From NCBI RefSeq assembly GCF_001949145.1, contig NW_019091371.1:1773935-1799894 (forward strand): 25,960 nt of DNA, read 5' to 3'. A model generated the notes under the pieces. It did not search any database. It was not told where the DNA came from and saw only the letters and a program-made list of their open reading frames with translations. Position numbers and translations under genes: made by a program. This DNA comes from Acanthaster planci. Lineage: Eukaryota; Echinodermata; Asteroidea; Valvatida; Acanthasteridae. Positions 21,420-25,960 of this stretch are shown one piece after another (the stretch's first letter is position 1; every line of letters starts with the position of its first letter).

Positions 21420-22138
21420 TGAAAGCCTGATTATGTCTTTACATCCCCAAAATGTCTCTCTTAACAATAAATAGAATTACTGACAAACACCAATTCTCCA
21501 AAATACCCGACAAGAAAACTAAAAGAAGGTAGCTGGTCCAGAGGAAGATGAAAAACACACAAAAACATAGGAAGATTCGTTGTCCTTTCTGTCACTGTCC
21601 AAAACTGTCTCTGCATGAAACCTTGTCACGTTGTGAAATGCATTTTTGCGGCATGTTTCAACCTTCTTTTAACCATGGGAACCACTGGGGTTACGAATTA
21701 TGATGGAAATATCGCATTTCATAATTTGGGTATGTGTTCTCTTCCGCCAGAACTGCAAAACGTCATAAATGACTTTTAAAATGTCTGATTTTTACCAAAT
21801 AACCACCACTGATTTGGAATTTTCAAGTGCATCTCCAGGGATCGATGTATTCTCGCCGACTCTTAAGGACTACTGTAGAGAACTGCACATGTCCTTTGTG
21901 TATCTTTTCCACCATTTATTTACTTCAATATGTGGCAAGAAGACACAGCGAGTCTGTGGGTTACCAACAGCCTGGCATTTTATCACTTTGTACAATGGGT
22001 CATAAACACTGTGGCCAGTAACCACACTTCGTCTGTGGAGCTGGCCAGAGCAGTTAATTGGATTACGGTTCGTGGGGACTTAGTTCTAACTACTGTGTCT
22101 AATAGCTCCATGGTGCTACTCTGCATATGTACATCTAT
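21420..22138. other. UTP14 intron 2, no recognised gene
   Basis: Overlapping short + strand frames (21769-22157) carry no known motif. No repeat was identified. Confidence 0.4.
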
Positions 22139-22206
22139 GACTATTTGGGTAGGTTGAACACAGTTGACTCCTCCCCCCACCCCCTGTAATGCGGGAAAGT
22201 CCAATA

Positions 22207-22405
22207 GAGAATACCTACCCAAATAGTCTGCACTTGCCAGTCCTCCCCACGTTCAAATCCTTTTGAAAGGTAGGATGAAAGTGGCAGTGGCACTGCAACG
22301 CATTGTAGTAGAAGAGGGCGTACTACAGTTGATCAAGTTTTTAGCAAATGGCAAAAGGCATCAAGGAAAATTTGCATATATAGGACTGTTTGGGTAGGTA
22401 TTCTC
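22207..22405. mobile_element. Short MITE-like element with 22-bp inverted ends
   Basis: The end at 22207-22228 (containing ACCTACCCAAATAGTC) and the end at 22384-22405 (containing GACTGTTTGGGTAGGT) are inverted repeats of 22 bp with one mismatch. A third copy of the 16-bp end (GACTATTTGGGTAGGT) lies at 22139-22154, inverted relative to the left end and in the same orientation as the right end, so two related ends sit side by side. The interior matches 12772-12930. No coding capacity. Confidence 0.7.
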
Positions 22406-22409
22406 TCAC

Positions 22410-23901
22410 GGGCTCGTCCCAAATTGGCTTGTATCATTCATGAGCAAAATATCTCACCAACATTTCTCAAAAAGAATTTAAAAATTAAAATCTTTTTTTA
22501 AAGATAGTTGCATTGTCATGAAGCCTTTTTTACATTCCATTTTTACCTTACATAGTTTACACATACTATTCTGCTCATGTAGGAATGGACTGATGGGAAA
22601 ATGCATCTTCAAGTTGATTTTACTTACATGTGTATATATACCTGTTTGTCACATGTGAGGATTCCTCAATCAGAGGTTTGGTTTGTGAAAATTTGGGTTT
22701 TGCAGGTGACCAAGGACTGACTAGAAAAGATGTTGCACAAAGCTGTGAAATATAAGAAAAAAGTAACACAAGGTTTCTTAAATGGATAACAAGGAATTTC
22801 CAGACAGAAAAGATTGATGTTCATATGTGACCTGCTCCAGGGAAAGGTAGTATAAGGCGCAAAATGCATTTTTAACAGCTCTGGCCCACTCAACGTAAAG
22901 AGGGTGTCACTTCCTGTCAAAAATTCTGGTTTTTGTTTTGTTTTTGTCATAAATGATATTGTCTATAGTTTCAGGATTCATTTACCAAAATGGTGATTTC
23001 AGTAAATAAAATTGTCAAAATAACACTTTACAAGAATTGTTCTGTTGTATTTTCTCAGTTTTGTTGCGTTTATTTGCAAAAGAAAGTCTTTTCTTTCCTG
23101 CAAAATCAGTGAAAATCATTCCACAATCATTGTGTGAAATGTGAAGGTGATATTGAAATAGGAACATTTTGGTTACTAAGGGGATTTTCATGCCTACATC
23201 CACAACATAGCCAGCTATTTCAGAGCGTGTTTCTCAAATGTGTAATTTAAACACTATTGAACTAATTAATATGCAAATACATCACCACTAGAATCGGAGG
23301 AGCTATATGGAACTCTATCATATACCAAATGAAAGCTTTGCTTTCAAATCATGTAACTTGATTTTCATTTTCTTGCAACTTACATGTATATCACCTTTTT
23401 CTGGAGCAGTTCACATGTGCTGAAGCTGATATTTGTTATCTAATTATCTGACTGATTAATGCTAATCTTAAAAGATGGGGGGGGCTGGAATTGGACCCCT
23501 TTGACAGTTTTTCTGATATCACCACGGTGCATTTTTTTACAGGAGCTGAACCTTTGAAAATTGAACATACCGCAGAACCATCTTTCCAAGATACGTCTGC
23601 CAAAAATGTGGTGCTCAAGCCTTGCAGATTGACACACATGTTGCCTTGAACTTGAGATGACTGTAACAAAACAGCATGCCTGATTGAGTTCAAACTTTGT
23701 ATAGATAAGGAGAGTCTTTACAATTCACACCAAGTTTCAAACAAATTGAGTATGGTTCAACCAAGTTCTCTGGAGTTTGGAATCCCTTCTATTTGCAAAA
23801 CTTAGAGATTATTTGTATCCTGATTATTGTGAATACTGCTACTGTGACTGCTGCAACAAATTTTTCTTATTGTTATACTGCTGTTGTTTTCACTGTTGCA
23901 G
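22410..23901 (+). other. UTP14 intron 2, 3' portion, nothing recognised
   Basis: AT-rich intron sequence ending at the acceptor cactgttgcag. Minus-strand frames at 22666-22950 and 23436-23693 have no motif. TACATGTA occurs at 23381-23388. Confidence 0.45.
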
Positions 23902-24162
23902 GTGAATCATTTACCATTTCCCTATAGTGCCCCAGAACAATTCCAGCGTAGTGTCAGAGTACCAATTGGTAGCACATGGAACACACCTTCAGTTTTCAAG
24001 AAGATAACAACTGCAAATGTAACAACAAAAATGGGAACAGTTATTGAGCCAATCGATGCTTCTGAAACATTCAAGAAAACCAAGAAGAGGACATCAGAAC
24101 CCCTAGCAACAACACAAAATGCTAAAAAAAAAACAATCAAATGGAACAAAGAAAGGAAATAA
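23902..24162 (+). CDS. UTP14: UTP14 last coding exon: C-terminal domain and stop
   Basis: Begins after cactgttgcag (ends 23901) in phase 0 and encodes 86 residues before TAA at 24160-24162. It starts VNHLPFPYSAPEQFQRSVRV and continues with PIGSTWNT, FKKIT and a VIEPIDA segment. These are the hallmark C-terminal Utp14 motifs: LPYPF, QFERT/S, P-IGSTWNT, and KPG-II-PI. The tail after about residue 60 is Lys/Thr-rich and ends KWNKERK, a plausible nucleolar basic tail but poorly conserved. An ATG-initiated reading from 23884 would include intron sequence and is not favoured. The last coding exon appears to continue directly into the 3' UTR. Confidence 0.94.
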   Translation: MNHLPFPYSAPEQFQRSVRVPIGSTWNTPSVFKKITTANVTTKMGTVIEPIDASETFKKTKKRTSEPLATTQNAKKKTIKWNKERK

Positions 24163-25626
24163 ATAACTGTCAGTCCTGATTGCTAGTAAACAATTTAGCA
24201 GTAACTTTTTGAAACATTGAAGTTGCAACATTTACAAGTTCTAGCTTTATACTGATAACAGGGTTTAAAATTCTGTTCTACAGCCTCATATATGTTGCTA
24301 TTTAAGCTTTACAATTAACTTGTCTGGAGTATATTACTAAGAGACCAATCATTATTATTAATGATCCTGTTCAATTGAAGGTGCTTCTTTTTAATTCTAT
24401 GGTTCTTATTTCCGACTGACCCTGCTTTTTGCTTCCGACCACTGATTTTTTTTTTAATCTACCGCCCTTGTCCACAACGTAGCTTAGAAAAAAATCTAAG
24501 AAAAGGACACTCTTCGAAGAAAATCCAGTCATAAATATCTGATATACATGTATTCTATTTGTCTACTTAACTAATGTGTACCTTGGGAATGCATGAACTA
24601 GTTGAACCATGGACAATGAGGGTCTTGGCTTACTGAACTTAGCTGGTATGCCTTTTAACAGTCAACTTTATGATGGTATGTAATAAGTGCAAATGTTGTT
24701 TATTTTGTGTAACTTAATCAAAGGGGATAATGATTTGTTTATTTTTTTTAACTGACTAAAAGTCATGGAATTAAAAGTTACTTCCAAACCAGGCAGTCAT
24801 CCATTGAATGCCTCGGAACACTTTGTTAAGCTTTAATTTGTGTTCATGTTGTCTTTTTTTCCTCACATTTTTTACTGTTAGACCTTCCTCTTATGCTAAG
24901 AAGATATGAGAACCATAGTATTAGAACTGCAAAATTGTTAGAAAAGACTAAAGGTGCAGTCAGCTTGGAAAACCAGCATAAACATATATCGGGTATAGAG
25001 TGCTGAAGTGAATACACCATGCACACATTTATACGTGTAATAGGAGACAGTGTTTGAACTCGAACCAACACATGCTCTTATTCCATTCAGTTTAATACGC
25101 TTTGCTTTTTTATTCAAATGACGTCATACTTCAGCACTCTATAGTAGATATGCATTACATCTTTCAGGAGTAGGGCAAGAGCTGAACAAAACAAAATGAA
25201 AGCTTTCTACTGTTTAGTTGTCATTTGAAGTGTTACATAACACTGTAATATGTTGATTATACACTGTAATAAAATTAAAATTAAAAATCTTTTACCAGTA
25301 CTGTAAGCAGTTTAAAAAGGTACCGGTACATAAATTGTCATTTTTATTTACTGGTTTATTAATTAGATCAACTTAACTAGTTTATTGACTAGGATGTAGA
25401 AGTCACAGTATGTGAAATGTCAGTCATTTTAGAGTTGTGAACTCGTGTATTCAAGAGTTTGTTTTTGTATCTTCAGTTTTTGAATGCGTGTGGAATTTCA
25501 TTTACAATTCTTGTTTGTTAATTAATGTACAGTTATTACAACGTAGATGCAGATTTTCTAATCTACATGTATATACATGTAAGTCCATTTTCTCAAATAG
25601 AAAGAAAGCCCCCTTCCCTAAATAAA
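24158..25626 (+). terminator. Candidate UTP14 3' UTR with polyadenylation signals
   Basis: AATAAA hexamers occur at 24158-24163 (overlapping the stop, so too early), 25268-25273 and 25621-25626. An ATTAAA variant lies at about 24770. Nothing in the DNA alone decides which is used. The stretch contains no convincing ORF and holds a 150-bp inverted-repeat element at 24994-25143. Confidence 0.3.
24994..25143. mobile_element. 150-bp MITE-like element with perfect 16-bp inverted ends
   Basis: TATAGAGTGCTGAAGT at 24994-25009 and its exact complement ACTTCAGCACTCTATA at 25128-25143 bound a non-coding 150-bp element. The outer TA on each side could be a TA target duplication of a Tc1/mariner-type element. 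Near the right end is a perfect TGACGTCA palindrome (25119-25126). It lies in the region downstream of the UTP14 stop. Confidence 0.75.
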
Positions 25627-25960
25627 TCATAGTTCAGTACATGATCACCCACAAGACTGATGAGAGCAATTGGGGAGCAACTTATTTTTAGCTTTGTTTT
25701 TCAGATTTTTAAAAGCATTGTTTTTGGCTTTTTTGCAATTTTGCAAAAAAAACTTTCTGTTTGTCAGTTGGTTTTTTTTGGGGGGGGGTTCTTTTATTTG
25801 GGCCAAAACCCATAGACTTTGCGCACGTTTTTCTCTGCAGCACTTTTGCCATTAACCCTAACCCCCAAGGGTTGCTGGCCCTAACCTTCCTCATATGGGA
25901 CTTTGTGCACAGAGGCTGTTGGACTTTGTTTTTCTGAGGTATTCCAAACCCAATGCAAAA
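25144..25960. other. Downstream flank, nothing recognised
   Basis: AT-rich, with two TACATGTA octamers (25564-25571, 25574-25581), two candidate AATAAA signals, and a G-run (GGGGGGGG) near 25780. ORFs on both strands at 25670-25894 have no recognisable content. Confidence 0.4.

Larger units (their letters stand above)
5346..24162 (+). other. UTP14: UTP14 gene, 3' part: join(5346..6100,13047..13146,23902..24162)
   Basis: Spliced gene for Utp14, a nucleolar component of the U3 snoRNP / small-subunit processome needed for early 18S rRNA maturation; in yeast it stimulates the DEAH helicase Dhr1 (family knowledge). The three exons join in phase (755 nt, 100 nt, then 258 nt plus stop) to give 371 residues, about the C-terminal half of the usual roughly 770-residue animal protein. 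Order seen: basic and glutamine-rich start, NNPWF motif, long acidic Ser/Glu-rich linker, TIREAFAEDDIVEAF, GWGDWG, a basic run, then the C-terminal block with IGSTWNT. Introns are 6,946 and 10,755 bp and carry transposon relics. N-terminal exons were not found in 1-5345. The splice model is inferred from consensus sites, phase and remembered family similarity. Confidence 0.92.

Noticed and set aside
25709-25894. Overlapping ORFs near the right edge
   Set aside because: Low-complexity T- and G-rich sequence produces open frames on both strands, with no motif.
1-25960. CRISPR arrays, operons, bacterial promoters or ribosome binding sites
   Set aside because: The window is eukaryotic (spliced gene, metazoan retroelements), and no regularly spaced direct repeats or compact gene clusters were seen.

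Overview
The window looks like AT-rich, repeat-dense nuclear DNA from a marine invertebrate animal. This rests on one spliced gene with canonical GT/AG introns of about 6.9 and 10.8 kb, metazoan retrotransposon and DNA-transposon relics, no compact operon-like coding, and about two dozen copies of the octamer TACATGTA. Echinoderm, hemichordate, cephalochordate or mollusc would all fit. I cannot name the species from sequence alone.

The only well-supported host gene is the 3' part of UTP14 on the + strand. It encodes the U3 snoRNP / small-subunit processome protein Utp14. Three exons are visible (5346-6100, 13047-13146, 23902-24162). They join in phase into 371 residues: an acidic middle region, the conserved GWGDWG segment, the short basic-to-VHQ exon, and the C-terminal domain with IGSTWNT, ending in a stop. 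The N-terminal exons were not found in the 5.3 kb upstream and probably lie before the window.

Everything else reads as mobile-element debris around and inside that gene. 1-880 has AT-rich palindromic repeats. 880-2435 (minus) is a broken Penelope-like element reverse transcriptase with recognisable DKG and YIDD motifs. About 3300-4271 and 13198-13783 are two related pogo-like nonautonomous elements. 7125-8160 has ATCGATA-type repeats. 11333-11733 is a long inverted repeat. 12599-12657 is a palindrome. 15640-15830 is a possible B-box zinc-finger remnant. 16803-16844 is a 14-bp triplet repeat. 17954-18388 (minus) is a fragment of a tesmin/TSO1-like CXC protein. 20640-21320 (minus) is an internally deleted non-LTR reverse transcriptase. 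22139-22405 and 24994-25143 are short terminal-inverted-repeat elements.

I found no CRISPR array, rRNA, convincing tRNA, operon or new multi-gene system. The points most worth checking are the competing splice donor in UTP14, the UTP14 introns filled by transposons, the CXC fragment, the inverted-repeat ORF, and the MITE carrying a perfect CRE palindrome.
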